Assembly (NCBI GenBank): GCA_011037195.1 | Contig: JAAEAF010002399.1 | Coordinates: 62,001 to 126,000, forward strand | From: Triatoma infestans | Lineage: Eukaryota > Arthropoda > Insecta > Hemiptera > Reduviidae | Reading direction: 5' to 3' | DNA length: 64,000 nucleotides | In this document: positions 1 to 12,219 of the stretch, in pieces | Layout of the letters: every line of letters begins with the position of its first letter | How positions within the stretch are numbered: position 1 is the stretch's first letter | Made by a program: the position numbers and the translations under genes | Notes under the pieces: model-generated | Seen by the model: only the letters and a program-made list of their open reading frames with translations | Databases searched by the model: none | Told to the model about the DNA's origin: nothing

Positions 1-38
1 TATAGTTAGGCTATTCATCCACTCAGAAAGAAGAAAAA

Positions 39-100
39 CATCATTTTCTAAAAACCACTTTCCGGCTCCAGTAACCTCAAAACACGTCTTTTCGTAATGT
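39..100 (-). repeat. HINE-like fragment (left-end side, reversed)
   Basis: The stretch matches the part of the HINE-like consensus next to the (GT)n tract, with a TTTTCTAAAAACCACTTT block followed by CCTCAAAAC, read in reverse orientation. Only about 60 bases are recognisable and the copy may extend off the window start. Confidence 0.5.
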
Positions 101-370
101 TTCGTAAAGAAGTTATTTCTGAATTAACTTATTAGTTATAAACATTTAAATTAAAAATATAAATCAGCCTGATTCACGTGCAAAAGAATGACCATATCTA
201 ATATGCGAGATTTTTCTTTTTTCTGCACAAAAAAAAAATTGGTGTGATTTTGGGATACTGAAAGTGTTGGACAATTTTATTTACCATTCCATGGGCTGTA
301 CTTAAATGGAAAAACTTCCCTTTAGCGCAACAGGTGATGAAGAATCAAGACTTGTCAGCACCATGATGAT

Positions 371-546
371 ATTTAATGGTGGCCATGTGATAAGCTCGCC
401 GTGGTTCCCACCGCCTTTAGTTCTGGCCTACGCTACTATTTGTAGCTCCCTACTTTTTCTCACGATACTGAGGCAACACCGTCATTGCCTTCACGGAATT
501 TTCGCACCGAAGGCGAGTTCGCTAACCATTAAACCAAAGGTGTGAA
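371..546 (-). mobile_element. SINE family 1 copy, degenerate
   Basis: Read on the minus strand this begins with a decayed tRNA-like head (near 500-546) and continues into the body shared with the copies at 33666 and 53994. The shared blocks are the CACCGCCTTTAGTTCTGGCC region and the GGCAACACCG region. The short open frame at 306-545 is incidental. Confidence 0.55.
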
Positions 547-1800
547 AGCTTAAATGAAGCCTGCGCCTTAATTTAATTTGAAACGCCTACAAGCTTACGC
601 AAGATAAAAATAAAATATTTACTATTTCATTATATTTGATATTTGGTATATTGGATATTGAATAATAAATAAATATTGGATATTGGATAATCTTTGAAAA
701 CGAAACTTCAAGAATTTCCGTTTGTAGTAGTGTTAGAGTTTAGTTATAAATTCTTTAATTTCCAAGAAGTACAATAACACATTTTATTTAACCAACAAAT
801 AATTCAAGTTTATTTCTTAATAAATCACACAGATCTTATTAATCTAGTTAAACACATAACCGCACTCGAACATGTTCTTTTCCAATCTGCCTTCCTGTAT
901 TGTCTTTTTTTCTATTAATTTTTGCCCCCTACCCACCCACAGCCATCCGATATTAATCAATCACATGGATAATAGTTGCACACAGTATCTTGACATTTTG
1001 CCTTTCTTGCAAATCAGTGTCTTCTTTTTCTCGTTGGTTCATGTTGCAATGAAAGAAATATCAATTATTGTTTACGTATACATTACAGTTTCTCTGTAAA
1101 GTTTTATCAATTATTAGCCTCTCAGTTTCTTCTGTTCTCAAACATACGGGCGAAGAATGATACTTAGCCTTGATGTGAGCGGTGAACCGGAATGCCTTCA
1201 ACAGGTGTCTTATTTTCTTAACTCGTATTCTACAACACTTTCACCTCTTTCTATCCAAAATAGAAAAAGTGATCTTTATCCTCTTTAATGTAGTAATTAC
1301 TTATTGGGCTGGAAGTAATGAGAACTATAGATGAAAGATATGAGGTTTTTTTCTGGAACTACTCACTCCTTAGTTATTATTTTTTAGTTATTCAGAGCTT
1401 TCGGTTAGGAACATGAGGACATCAGCCGTCTTCAGTGGTTCTGTAGTTTGTTGTATACAAATAGATTAGATTACTAGTGCCTTCTAAACCTTTATCATAT
1501 TTTAAAGAAAAGTGAGATTAAAAGAAAACCAGTGTTGCCATCTTTCAATTTAACAATACATTAAGGATTCGATGAAATTGTTAAAGTTTATTAATAAAAA
1601 AAAAAATCTGCCAAGTATAACACTCAAAATACTTTAATTAACATAGACTTGTTTTGTTATTTATGACGGGTATTACCTAGTTTCAATTTCACATATAACT
1701 GAAAAATGTAGAAAATAATAATAAGTACTTGCTTGCGATAAGCCGATTTTTTTTTAAACACACAAGTTCTTTCTAATACCATATAGACAATAGAATCGTA
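547..1800. other. AT-rich stretch without recognisable gene
   Basis: No exon, RNA gene or repeat is recognised apart from simple AT-rich sequence. The frame at 872-1099 shows no coding character. Confidence 0.5.
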
Positions 1801-1805
1801 TAATG

Positions 1806-2224
1806 TAATGAAATGGCATTTTAGAGGAAAGCCTATTCCCCCACCCTCATCCCCCCAGAAGCCTTAATTTGTTTCCCTCCCCTTAAATAATTTTCCTAGA
1901 AAAATGTTTTCAAATAAAAGTTGTATCTCTGTATATGATTACTTCATAAACTAAGTTTAAAAAAAAAAATCATTGAAGCCGTTCTCGAGAAAGTCGCAAA
2001 AATGAAAACTCGATTTTTCGACCTGAAATCCGGTCAACCGATTTTGACCGAAAGCTTTATTGTCACGCCCCTGTTTGGTAGCTCACCAACAAAGTATCAA
2101 ATTTCAGCTTTCTGCGATTTTCCGTTCTTGAAGTATGTTCACAAATGTATAAACACACAAAGAAATTTCTAAAAACTACTTTCTCGGACCTCAAAACATG
2201 TATCTTCTGTGAAAACCTAATTTT
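1806..2224 (-). mobile_element. HINE-like copy, partial, reversed
   Basis: Consensus blocks appear in reverse order: the TTTTAGAGG block, a C-rich CCCCACCCTC segment, AATAAAAGTTGTA, and the CCTCAAAACATG block near the left end. The true right end is missing. It abuts a forward copy at 2225, so the two form a head-to-head pair. Confidence 0.7.
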
Positions 2225-2761
2225 GTTTTTTGCAAATCGTGCGTGCGTGTGTGTAAGTGGTTAACAAAATATCTCAAAAACGAAAAATCGCAAGCAACTC
2301 AAACTTGGTGTTAGGTTTTGGTACTACTATTTCATCTGACACGACGTGTCTGGCAAACTCCATCAAGAGGAAGTGCGACTTTACTGAATGTTTTTGTGTT
2401 TTTTATTGATTTAGCGATGATCTAGTTAACAGCTGCAATAATTTCTTTAAACTTCTTATACTATCCGCATAACTGATTACCTAGCTCTTTTATTTGAATC
2501 ATATTCCTGGGAAAATTAATTTTTTTGGGCTTCAACGGAAACAGTAACGTTAAGCTTTCCTCCAAAGTACCATGGCTTTACCATCTTATAAGGGTAATAT
2601 ACATTAGATTTGAAGAAAATTAGTTAACAGGAAGTGCGCTTTATTGTTCGAATTTTCTTGAAAAACGGCTACAATGATTTCCTTCATACTTGGTCTGCTT
2701 ACTGCAGAGATATAAACCTATCACATTTATTTGTAACATTAAAAAAAAATATATATTATTT
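2225..2761 (+). mobile_element. HINE-like copy, partial
   Basis: It begins near the GT-rich tract (2241-2258) and continues through AAATATCTCAAAAACGAAAA, the TTTATTTGAA block and the GGAAGTGCG block. The canonical right end (TTCACACC plus T-run) is absent. Confidence 0.7.
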
Positions 2762-3236
2762 TAAATAGTTCGGTGGAATTTAATGCGTTAAATTTCAAAT
2801 TAAATGGTGTTGGGTTCAATGTTATTGGCGCTTTCTTTTATCGGCGTCGGTTGTATGAGTGATTACACCCGATTTTCAAAAAAAAGTTTAGCTGTTGTAG
2901 AAGAAATATTGTATTTAATGCGCGAACAAAGTCCTTTTACAACTCCCGTTCTCGAACAAGAATGTGTAAAAGTGGCACTTTATTCTTTTATTTTTAAATT
3001 TACTTTTTTTTTTTACCTTGGAATGTGATATTTTCTAAACTAGAACTAATGAATACTACCATGTGCCCGTCCGTGCAGTAAGATTTTTACATGACCTTTG
3101 CATGCAAACTCTCTACCTTTGGTTCCCTGAATGCATCCACAAGAAAAAATATGAAATTCTCATAAATTTATCATTCAATTTTGATAAATACATAAATAGA
3201 CCAAACAAACTAAGACCAAACATATTGCGCAATGCC
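2762..3236. other. No gene recognised
   Basis: AT-rich sequence holding only short unremarkable frames (2804-3028, 3063-3293). I see no splice context, homology or repeat hallmark. Confidence 0.4.
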
Positions 3237-3388
3237 AACAGCCTATTAAGGGCTAAGCCCTGCCATTTTTCTTGCGATTACCATCGCCTTTAGTTGTGGC
3301 CTACATTATCTGGTCTGCTACTTTGCACCTTTACTTATCGGCGACAGCCTTAAGTTCTCACACCAAATTCGAGAGGGCAGCACGAATT
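3237..3388 (-). repeat. SINE family 1 relic, heavily decayed
   Basis: Contains AAGGGCTAAGCCCTGCCA and CATCGCCTTTAGTTGTGGCC, matching in order the tail and body of the family 1 copies at 33666 and 53994. The tRNA-like head is barely recognisable. Confidence 0.4.
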
Positions 3389-4590
3389 ACGCTTACAACA
3401 TGAAAGATGAATAAATTGAGGTTTCGAGGAAGGAACGCATTTGTATTTTTATTCTCGATTACAGCATTGAGCTGTATTCTAGTCTACGCGGATCCATTCA
3501 ACAGAAGGTAGACTGCACTTAGGCTGCAGATAGTCCCGTTAATAATTCTTCCGATTAAGGGTTTAGGGTTACTTTTCATTACTTTGAGATACATCTTTAA
3601 TATTTTGTTGGCCTGAAAGAATATGTATTGAGAAAATTTGGTGAGTCACCCAGCTAAGTCTAGTAGAGTGGCAAATGAATGAAAGGAAGTGGTGGTAAGA
3701 CACCAGTAAAAGCTAGGAATAGTGGAAGCCTGAAAAGTAATACGGTGGAGGTCCTTAAGAAGAGGAAGTAGATGATACTAATAAATGGAGTGCTCTTGTG
3801 GATGCTCTATGCATAAGAAGCTTCTTCTTTTCTAAAAAGAAAAACAGAATAATTAGCTTGGGGATCCATTTTATTCCTGGCAGAAATAAAATATCCCTAA
3901 TATCGCAATGGGAAAACGTGATGGATCTTGATTTTGACTTCTTTTTTTGTAATAAAGTTTCTCTCAGAGGCTGAATGTAATGTTTTAAAGATGCGTATCC
4001 ATGAAATATCCACAAAACTATGTAAGAGTAGAAATAACTTCGGGGTATAAATTCGTTTTGTCCTAACAAACGAGCGGGGTGTCTTAAATCTCTTGAGTCT
4101 TGTAAAGCTGAGGGTGTGGTACGTTGCCTGGCCAATAATACTAAAGAGAGAGACGTATCAGAGTGGTGAAACTAACGGATGTGAAGGTGGTAGAGAAGCT
4201 GAACGTCCTTGGCGGACGATATTAGCCTATGTGTATATAACGGCAAATCGGTAAGATTACATAAGACACAAGGCCGTCAACAAAACGAAAAAGCAGTTTA
4301 GAATATAAACTTATTTACCAAAATAAAAAAATACTTGTTTTCAGTGCTAAAGTATACTTTATTTAGTTTTAGATTGCCGCAGTTTCGCTTTGTTTAAACC
4401 AACTAAATATTATTTGGTTAGTTTTATTCATCTTTTCTGTTTAGTCATAGTGAGCTCTTCAACGCTTTGTTTTGTTTTTCTAAATGCGACCCACATTTAT
4501 AATATTGTTTAACGCTAAAAGGGGGGCGGATAATTGATTAGTTATATATCTACGATTAAAATTGATTTAAGAACTTCCTTCACTTTTACA
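3389..4590. other. No gene recognised (includes a 126-codon frame)
   Basis: The longest open frame here, 3755-4135 on the minus strand, ends in an ordinary low-complexity serine tail and resembles no family I know. Plus-strand translation gives a broken, vaguely coding-like stretch around 3750-3900 that could be an old transposon, but no diagnostic motif supports this. Confidence 0.35.
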
Positions 4591-4602
4591 GCAAATAAAA
4601 TC

Positions 4603-4663
4603 GGAAGTGAAATATTCACACGACTCTTCTCTTACTGTAATTACACACTTCCTGTTTGTCAGT
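4603..4663 (-). repeat. HINE-like right-end fragment, reversed
   Basis: GTGAAATATTCACACGACT followed by TCTCTTACTG is the reversed right terminus of the family. The sequence leaves the consensus after about 60 bases. Confidence 0.55.
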
Positions 4664-4734
4664 CATTTAATTTTGCTTAAGAGCCAGAATTTTTTATGGT
4701 ATTTAGTTCTCTTCCACCACGTAAATATTGATTG

Positions 4735-4850
4735 GCGTACATCTTGAATACTTGCAGTATTTTGTGAGAGTGCAAACTTTAGATGTTGAAAAGCTAGACA
4801 AAGTCCAACATAAATTTCTGAGGTGCTTATTTTTCAGAGAAGCTGGGAGA
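4735..4850 (+). pseudogene. non-LTR retrotransposon RT C-terminal scrap
   Basis: One frame reads LDVEKLDKVQHKFLRCLFF. It resembles the 'iE.iQ..Fl R.l' segment just downstream of the reverse transcriptase in many arthropod non-LTR retrotransposons. It spans under 40 codons, so the family cannot be fixed. Chance similarity remains possible. Confidence 0.35.
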
Positions 4851-4904
4851 GTTTCAAAAATTCAACTATATTCATGAGACCTCAAAATTTACCTCTAAAT
4901 TTCT

Positions 4905-5215
4905 TTCTGGTAAGTTAAACATGTGACAGTTTAAATTCGGCTTAACATTAAATTGTTACAAGTTTAGCTGAGCATTGCTAAGCAATGAAAACATATTCAG
5001 GTAGTCTTGACGCCCTAAAAACCAGCAAGTTTAATCTTCTCCATCCATACTTCATATATTAATATTATGCCAACCAAGGGGTTAGTAAGAATTCCAAGTT
5101 TGAAGAAATGCGTCCATTTAATTTTCTAATTAATTGCAGTAAGGAGATTCGAATTATTTACACACTATTAAGGGCTTCACACTATTTTTTTTCTAGAATG
5201 CAAAGATTTAAAAAA
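4905..5215 (+). repeat. 310-bp direct repeat, copy 1
   Basis: Near-identical to 7801-8110 with roughly a dozen differences, in the same orientation and about 2.9 kb apart. It includes the hairpin CATTGCTAAGCAATG. It ends in a GCAGTAAGGAGA...TTCACACTATTTTTTTT segment that looks like a variant HINE-like right terminus. It is probably a subfamily of that element rather than an LTR, because it lacks TG...CA ends. Confidence 0.85.
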
Positions 5216-6354
5216 AAAACCTCAGAATTTACTTTAGTTTCTCATGAACGCAACACTTCCTTTTTCGGATATAAGAGGAAGTAAAAACCTTAGAAACATT
5301 ATCAATTGGGTGCCCGAAGGCGTTCTTATTCCACAATAACAAAAATACTCCTAAGCAATCTGCCGGTCTAACTGTAATATCTTAAGCTTTGCTCAGTCTC
5401 CAACTACTCCCTCCTAAATATGCGGAACCTACTATTTGTACACCGATTCCCTAACTACATCAGCACAATTCTGACTCAAAGAGTTAGACTTACTGCCTAT
5501 TTGTGTAAATGATTGGCTACCCAAACCAATACATCTACCTGGACATTCAATTGTATCCTGCTCAGGGAGAAAAAGCACTTCAACTTTTCCTGTCTTATAC
5601 CTTTTATAAATCTTTTAGCCTGGAGACACCCCTCCATGTCCCTCCAATATTTCTCTGATTCCCTTTTTCTCCATTGTTTTGAGATACTCTAGTCTCCAAT
5701 TTGAATTAGCCTTAAAATACTAAATCGTGAGCAACTTGTTTGGGTAAAGATTGCTTCTCTTAGTGGATCCAGTACACATCCAATTAATTATGCGCCAGAC
5801 TTAAAGCTCCTTCACATTCTTTGATATCAAGAAATTATACTTCAAATTTTGATGAACTTAAATTCATCCAAAATGTATTCATGTGAATGTTAAGTCAAAA
5901 TTAAGTTAATAACAGTATGACATCGGAAATGATTGGGGAGAACATTTCTATCGGAATTAAGTTGAAATAGTTGTATACAAATTATTACATTTATTAATTA
6001 AATAGTTAATCAGGTCAAATGTTTATGAACCATAAATAATTACCCAATATTTTAGAAAATTATCCGTCTTATTTATTTATATAAAACCCTAATAAATATG
6101 GCACAGAATTTCAAATGAATTGCAACGGATTATTAAAATTGGGCCAATAATTTAAATGAATTCTAAAAAAAAAGTTATGTAATACCAAAGGCTTGTTTTT
6201 CCTTCCATTATAATCAATTTTATGTAACTGCTGCTGCGAGATAGCGTGGTCTTGCTCTACTGAGCCTTACTAATTAGTCTTTTTTCTTAAAAAAAAAGAA
6301 AAAAAAAGGACAAATTAAAAATATAAGTTCCGTTAGATTGCTTCTAACCTAGTG
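5216..6354. other. No gene recognised
   Basis: AT-rich sequence with a somewhat more GC-balanced part around 5310-5750 that I cannot assign to a family. No open frame, splice pattern or repeat signature supports a feature. Confidence 0.4.
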
Positions 6355-6358
6355 TGAA

Positions 6359-6440
6359 ACAACTCACACAATTTTCTCTTACTGCAACACACACAAAGAT
6401 ACTACGAGTATGACAATTTTTCTTAAATTTGAAACATTTT
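6359..6440 (-). repeat. HINE-like right-end fragment, reversed
   Basis: GTGTGAAACAACTCACACAA followed by TTTTCTCTTACTGCA is the reversed right terminus. Only about 80 bases are kept. Confidence 0.6.
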
Positions 6441-6539
6441 TCAATTTTTTTTCCTTGGGGGGCAGTTCGGCGTAATCTGTGGCGTAAGTCTTTAAACTGC
6501 CAAACTAAGTTTTGCTATGTACTGACCGTGGTTTAGTTT

Positions 6540-7172
6540 CTCTTATTCCTAGTGAGAGGAAGAAGTATTGTAATCCTATCAAATTTTCGATATGGAATTT
6601 TCATCGGAAATACACGTTTCGAGGTCCCCTGAGACCAAAAGATTGGTTTTTAGAAAATGGTCTTTGTGTGTGTATGTCTGTATGTAGTTGAAACATTTCT
6701 CCGGGAAAATTCATTTAAGGCGGCTTTTGGGGAAGCAGGTTATTTTTTTATAAAGTGCTATTTCGTTTAAAATACAATTCTATCATCAAATAATATTAAA
6801 TATGTATAAATAAATTAATAGGTTGCCAAAATTGCAAGTTTAAAGAAAATCGGTTGAACGGAAATGTGTTTTTGCTGAACAGTAGTTTTTTCATTTTTCT
6901 GCATTTTTCACCATAATAACTTCGCGGATTTCATTAAATCTGTTACCCTAACCATGAATCTAGGGACCACTTTTTTCCCTGAAAGTCATTTAAAGAAGTT
7001 TTGGGGAAAGGGGGATTGAATGGTTAAAAGCCATTTTAATAAGTTTAGATTTTCCAATTAATATCGAATTGAAGAGAAGCAAACATTTAGTAAAAATGAT
7101 AAGTTTGGGGAAAATTTGTCACTTAACGGTTGTAAGTTGAAGTAAGAGAAAGTCGTGTAAGTGTTTCACACT
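6540..7172 (+). mobile_element. HINE-like copy with both ends
   Basis: The left end carries the palindromic TCTTATTCCTAGTGAGAGGA. The CGAGGTCCCCTGAG block and a short GTGTGTGTATG tract follow. The right end is GTAAGAGAAAGTCGTGTAAG then TGTTTCACAC. At about 630 bp it is shorter than the 950-bp copies because an internal unit is missing. Confidence 0.8.
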
Positions 7173-7800
7173 AATTATCGCGACCAGTTCATGAGATTCT
7201 GCTCATCGTCTGTGGAAACAGAGGGTTCATGCCTTAGCATTTTGATGGAATATTAGTGGATTATGCTTCTGAAGTTCTACTACCAGTGGGTAGCGTTTTA
7301 ATCTTTTATTGATACTTATTTATAATAATCTTTCTGGATTGAAATAGCAAAATGTTACAGTTGTAAAAATAGGTAGACTTTTATTTCTCTCTCTAATATG
7401 GGAGATTATGTTTATAAATCTTAGTCTTAAGTCGTTTTGGCGCGTGACAGAATATAAAGTTAAAGTCAACTCTCTCTACACGAACTTGATAGCCTTATTC
7501 TAGCGATGGATGAGAACCCGATACTGTCAGGAACAGTATAAATTTGTAAGCTACGACGGATAAAATCCCAGATGCTATCTAGCATTGCGAACCCATCCCA
7601 CCATTATCCAATAAATGTAATGCTGAAATTACATAGCTTGAAGAAGTGAGATATCTAATATATAGAAGTGAGATTTCGCTCTGAACGGTCTGCTGAGACT
7701 TTCGTTATTTTCTGAAAAATGTCCCAAATATTTTCTTTTATTTAGGAGCGATAGGCAGGTGCACATAAATAAACATGACAATTTTATTTGAAACTTTTTT
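7173..7800. other. No gene recognised
   Basis: Unique-looking AT-rich sequence between a HINE-like copy and the second direct repeat. Nothing is recognised. Confidence 0.4.
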
Positions 7801-8110
7801 TTCTGGCAAGTTAAACATGTGACAGTTTAAATTCGGTTTAACTTTAAATTGTTACAAGTTTAGCTGAGCATTGCTAAGCAATGAAAACATATTCAGGTAG
7901 TCTTGACGCCCTGAAAACCAACAAGTTTAATCTTCTCCATCCATACTTCATATATTAATATTATGCCAACCAAGGGGTTAGTAAGAATTCCAAGTTTGAA
8001 GAAATGCGTCCATTTAATTTTCTGATTAATTGCAGTAAGGAGAATCGTACTATTTACACACTATTAAGGGCTTCACACTATTTTTTTGATAGAATGCAAA
8101 GATTTTAAAA
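7801..8110 (+). repeat. 310-bp direct repeat, copy 2
   Basis: Partner of 4905-5215, with the same CATTGCTAAGCAATG hairpin and the same CACACTATTAAGGGCTTCAC right end. The flanks of the two copies differ, which argues for separate insertions of one young subfamily rather than a large segmental duplication. Confidence 0.85.
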
Positions 8111-9430
8111 ACGCGAAATTGCACTGGCCTCATGGATATCATCTTCTCTTAGTTTGTAAAAGCTGGCAGCTGTATGCGGCAAAAAATCTACAATCAATCC
8201 TAAATTAAATACAATCTTGCTTTTCTTAATATTTTTGCAAAATGGATAGTTTATTAAATTGTGTTTAACTTGATAGAAAGTGTTGGATATTTTAAAACAT
8301 TAGAGGATTACTTTTAAATATTTTAAGTACGGATTAAAAAATTTCCAGATTATGAAATAAGTAAAGAAGTTTGGTATTTAAAAAAAAAAACTTATTACAT
8401 CAGATTTTATCTCTATATCAATTTACTCTCTCTTAACTCTGCTGCTATAAATATATCTTTGAAACTTGACATGAATCTAAATCCATCATATACCACTTTC
8501 ATAATCTGATGAATCGTAAACGAACAAAGTTTAAAAGTTTACTCAAAGATTTCTGTTTATTTACTTATTTCTGAGGAAACGATTTTTACTTTTTTATATA
8601 TATATACCTCAACATAATTTAAGGAGCAAGCACACTAAGCTGTAACTTTCTACTATGTAAATTTTCTAAATTTCTTTTTTGTCAGAAGTAATAATTATTT
8701 TTGAAATGTATTCTACTAGAATGCTATACGAGTATTGATTGCAATTAAAGGCAGGGAAACGATTTAAAAAGTCTCTTATTGAAACATTAAAATCACTGTT
8801 TTGATTTTTGTTCAGTTTAGGATGGATTAAAGTTAAGTTTTAATATTGAAGGGTTATTATTATTATTATTTTTAATTGATCTTGGCAACTATAGCCATAG
8901 CCATACAGTACAGTAAAGCTGCAATAACAATAAAATGTATATAAGCACTAATAAAATACATGTCATAATTTGTCAAGAAAGCATTTTTAACTTTTGATCC
9001 CAACATAAATTAGGCCATATATAATATATATTAATTACCAACTTCACATATTGAAACATACATCATAAATATTTCAGAAGCTTTTTACAATCTACATAGT
9101 ACCCTAAAATCGGATGGAGTACTCGATATTCATCTCATCCAACTAAACCTAAACCTAATTTAAAATGATATACATCTATGTATAGAACACGTTCACACTC
9201 TAACTACTATTCCAATCTCGCTAATAAATACATTCGTGCTTATAAATACATTCATACTAAAACTAGAAGACACTGTAATGGTTTGGGCTAGGATTAACCT
9301 GGAGGTAGAATTGATTTTTTTTTTTTTAATGGTGTTTAAATAAGCCTTGTACTCCAAACCCGAGTCCTCCCTTAGGCACAAAGAATTGGAACCAATTTTC
9401 GTTTGATGTATGTCAATGCTCGCCTGCACT
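8111..9430. other. No gene recognised
   Basis: AT-rich, with a short (TTA)n tract near 8857-8872 and a TA-repeat near 8597. No coding or repeat-family signal beyond this. Confidence 0.4.
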
Positions 9431-9436
9431 TAGCCA

Positions 9437-9690
9437 GAATCACACTCTAGTTTTCCGCAAGATTGAACTGCTTAACCCCCTTTAAACACCATTGAAAATT
9501 TCTATACTGTGATGAAGAAAAATATTTTGAGGCAAAACGTCGAGTACAATTCACGATATTATCAATGAAGAGCCCCGAAGACGTATTGGATGGGATAAAA
9601 CAGCAACTTGATCCTGATCTTGTCTGGCAGTTAAAAGCTGTCATTAACAGTAAGGATGTCCCAAATTGTACTGAAAATCTTTATAAACTG
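9437..9690 (+). pseudogene. Tc1/mariner-like transposase C-terminal remnant
   Basis: One frame reads PPLNTIENFYTVMKKNILRQ, matching the Tc1/mariner 'SPDLNPIEN.W..lK' block that carries the third catalytic acidic residue (here the E of TIEN). A frame shift leads into a second open run ending VNSKDV-like then KLKK-stop. Upstream catalytic segments are missing, so it is non-functional. Confidence 0.4.
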
Positions 9691-9842
9691 AAGAAGTAGT
9701 TTTTAAAGAAGCCCGTGATTCATTGTTAATATTTATTTATTAAATATTTATTAATTTAATATTTATTAAATCTTTTCTGATTTAGAGAAGAGTATTGTTA
9801 TTAGAGGTTATGTACTTATGTTTAAAATTTGTTTTTTATACT

Positions 9843-9983
9843 TTAAGGCGCGTCAACATCTAAGGTTATTGGCGCCCGGAGCCTTCTCAGAGCACTGCCG
9901 GCCTCCGGACAGTGTTCTCTCGTTACAGACAACACCGTCCATCACCGGACAGTGAGTAAGGGGCTCCTAGGAAGAAAAAAAAG
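9843..9983 (-). mobile_element. SINE family 2 copy, 5'-truncated
   Basis: Matches the body and tail of family 2 in reverse: TTAAGGCGCGTCAACATC, then GGCGCCCGGAGCC, TCCGGACAGTGTTCTCTCG and GGCTCCTAGGAAG. The tRNA-like head is absent, as expected for incomplete target-primed reverse transcription. Confidence 0.8.
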
Positions 9984-10948
9984 TTATGTATTATTTTATA
10001 ATATAATTTTTTTTTTTATATATAAGCAACCCCTTGTATAACGCAATTAATTGTAATTTGGGTTGACGTAAAATTAAATAAAAATGGCATTCAGATTAGA
10101 TTCTGGTCAACCGTTAAGTGAGTAAGCGAGGGAAGCCCCCTTTAATTGATCCAATCAATCTGTCTGAAAATAACAACACGTGCTTATGTAGAAATATAGC
10201 TTTTATGTACAGAGTTTTGATAAGATGGATGAAAACTATATGAATTAATTGCAGTACACAAAGTTTAATGAAGAGGAATTGGTAAAACTTGTAAGTGTCG
10301 CAAATCCACATTAAGGACAGCTGTTCAACTGATGATTTTTAAGAAACTTTTCAAGAAAATTAGGAGCATTTGTTTTTTAAGTCTATGATAAATCTGTGGA
10401 GCGCTTCGAAAAATTGTAAAGACAACTGGAAACTTGTCTATCCCATATTTCGAATTGTAAACCAATTACAACAGAGGATTTAATAGATCCTTGAAACTGA
10501 ATTTTTGTAAGTTAAATAAAACTATCTGACAGTATCGATTTATAATCGACAGTTATTTCTCAGAGATTTCCTTTGATGAAGAGAGTAGTGCGCGTGGCAT
10601 CATAGTACGTGGTTTTTGAAGACAGCAGGGCTTGTATGTATACCTACAATTTTGTAAAATGAGTAAATTTTGTTTTCTCATAATTTTAAATAAGTGAAAT
10701 AAATGAAAATATTTATTTTTTCTTAATTAAATAGATAATTTTGTTAAACATTGTTTTTGAAACGTAATTCTCCTTTTTAAATATAATCTGAAACTTGTTT
10801 GGCATGTCGATTTTCTGGAATTTAATTCCCGCATTACACGAGGCTTTCGCTTTATTTCTTGTCTTTTATCTTTTCATTTGGTGTGTGTGACTTAAATATT
10901 TTTTTATGAAGACTCCTGTGAATAATAGAAAAAGTAGAAAACTACAAT
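9984..10948. other. No gene recognised
   Basis: AT-rich stretch containing poly(T) runs near 10008. No gene, exon or repeat family is recognised. Confidence 0.4.
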
Positions 10949-10949
10949 T

Positions 10950-10992
10950 TTGCCAACGTTTCGATCAATATATTGCCTTTATTAAGGCATAA
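10950..10992 (-). repeat. CGAAACG hairpin motif, copy a
   Basis: On the minus strand it reads CTTAATAAAGGCA, a short loop and GATCGAAACGTTGGC. It has the same architecture as the motifs at 13301, 34009 and 53268. Confidence 0.45.
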
Positions 10993-12215
10993 AAGAAAAA
11001 TAAAATCTTATTTAAAAGTTGTCACTTAACATTGAAAAATGTAATAAACCAACTAATAAGTAGAAAACCACATTCAGCAATTTGTTGGAATACTCCAGTA
11101 AATATAAAAATCCACTCCTACCTATGCCTGTAATGTCTGATCAGAATTTATATTGTTTTTCAAATGTTAAAAATTTGTGTTGGAAATTTAACAGAAGAAT
11201 CACTCTTTTCTTTGGTGAAAGTAGCAATGCATTCATGGTCTGAAATTATGTGCTAATTTTAAGAAATCATTTTAAACTATATAGGAATGAAATAGGATAT
11301 AAACTGAATTACTTTATAGGTAATCAGTAACTAATAACAATAACAATAAAAAAATTATCAGTTTTAGTAAACAGTATTGAGAATCAATTGTCTTCTTCTT
11401 CTTCATATGCTAGTCGTTAACACTATCGTGGCTTTCTCCCCGCTGAATGTCCGGCCAGAGATGAAAGTAAAGTGTGTATATACTTTCTTTTTCTCTCTCT
11501 CGCAGTATACTATATATACGTTTGCATTCTCTTTTTCTAAACTTCATTGTGTCTTTGTTTAGCTCGCCATTAATGTAGGTCAACTCCAAACACACATACA
11601 GACCAACTTGCACTACTAAAACTTGATATTCTTCACTAAATAAAACTACCACCTGACCCACACAAATTCAACAATTTGGTTTGTACTCCTACCGCGCACA
11701 CATTTACCACTGCGCTCATTACTTTCCCACGTTTACATATATAATTTTCGTCATGATTTGTTTACGAAATTAACTGCTCATAAATAAAGATGATTCTATA
11801 CGATTCTAATGTTTTCATATGAGGAGAACTTCTACTATATTAATGAAATAACAAATCACATTAAACTGCTTTAATACCTTTTTTAAAAATAATTAAATTG
11901 TTTCTATTAATTAAATATGATTTATTTGCTAAAGCTTAGAAGAATGAAATAAATATATTTTCCTATTTTGTGGTATTAATGTACAGAGCAGCACAATCAA
12001 CGTTTAAAAATGATCGTATTTTTCTTTTCCTATTTCCTTCATGCTGTGAAGCGCATAGAAACACCTCGATCCAGCCCAGTGTTCCAGTAATAGTGGAACA
12101 CTTACCACCGATCTTCGCCTTGGAGCTACAAAAGATTATTGAAGCTTTGGAGAAGATGGCAAATTGCTGCCTTATTCTTGAATGAGAGTCTTATCAAGAT
12201 AGAAAGTTCATTGAA
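10993..12215. other. No gene recognised
   Basis: AT-rich sequence with a CTT-repeat at about 11390-11405. A weak tRNA-like stretch near 11660-11720 on the minus strand may be another decayed SINE, but it lacks a convincing B box. Confidence 0.4.
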
Positions 12216-12219
12216 AAAA

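Noticed and set aside
3755..4135. 126-codon open frame on the minus strand
   Set aside because: It has no recognisable motif, no splice context and AT-driven composition. Its length is within chance expectation for this much sequence.
4905..8110. LTR retrotransposon flanked by the 310-bp repeats
   Set aside because: No TG...CA ends, primer-binding site or gag-pol remnant lies between them, and the repeats contain HINE-like terminal sequence.
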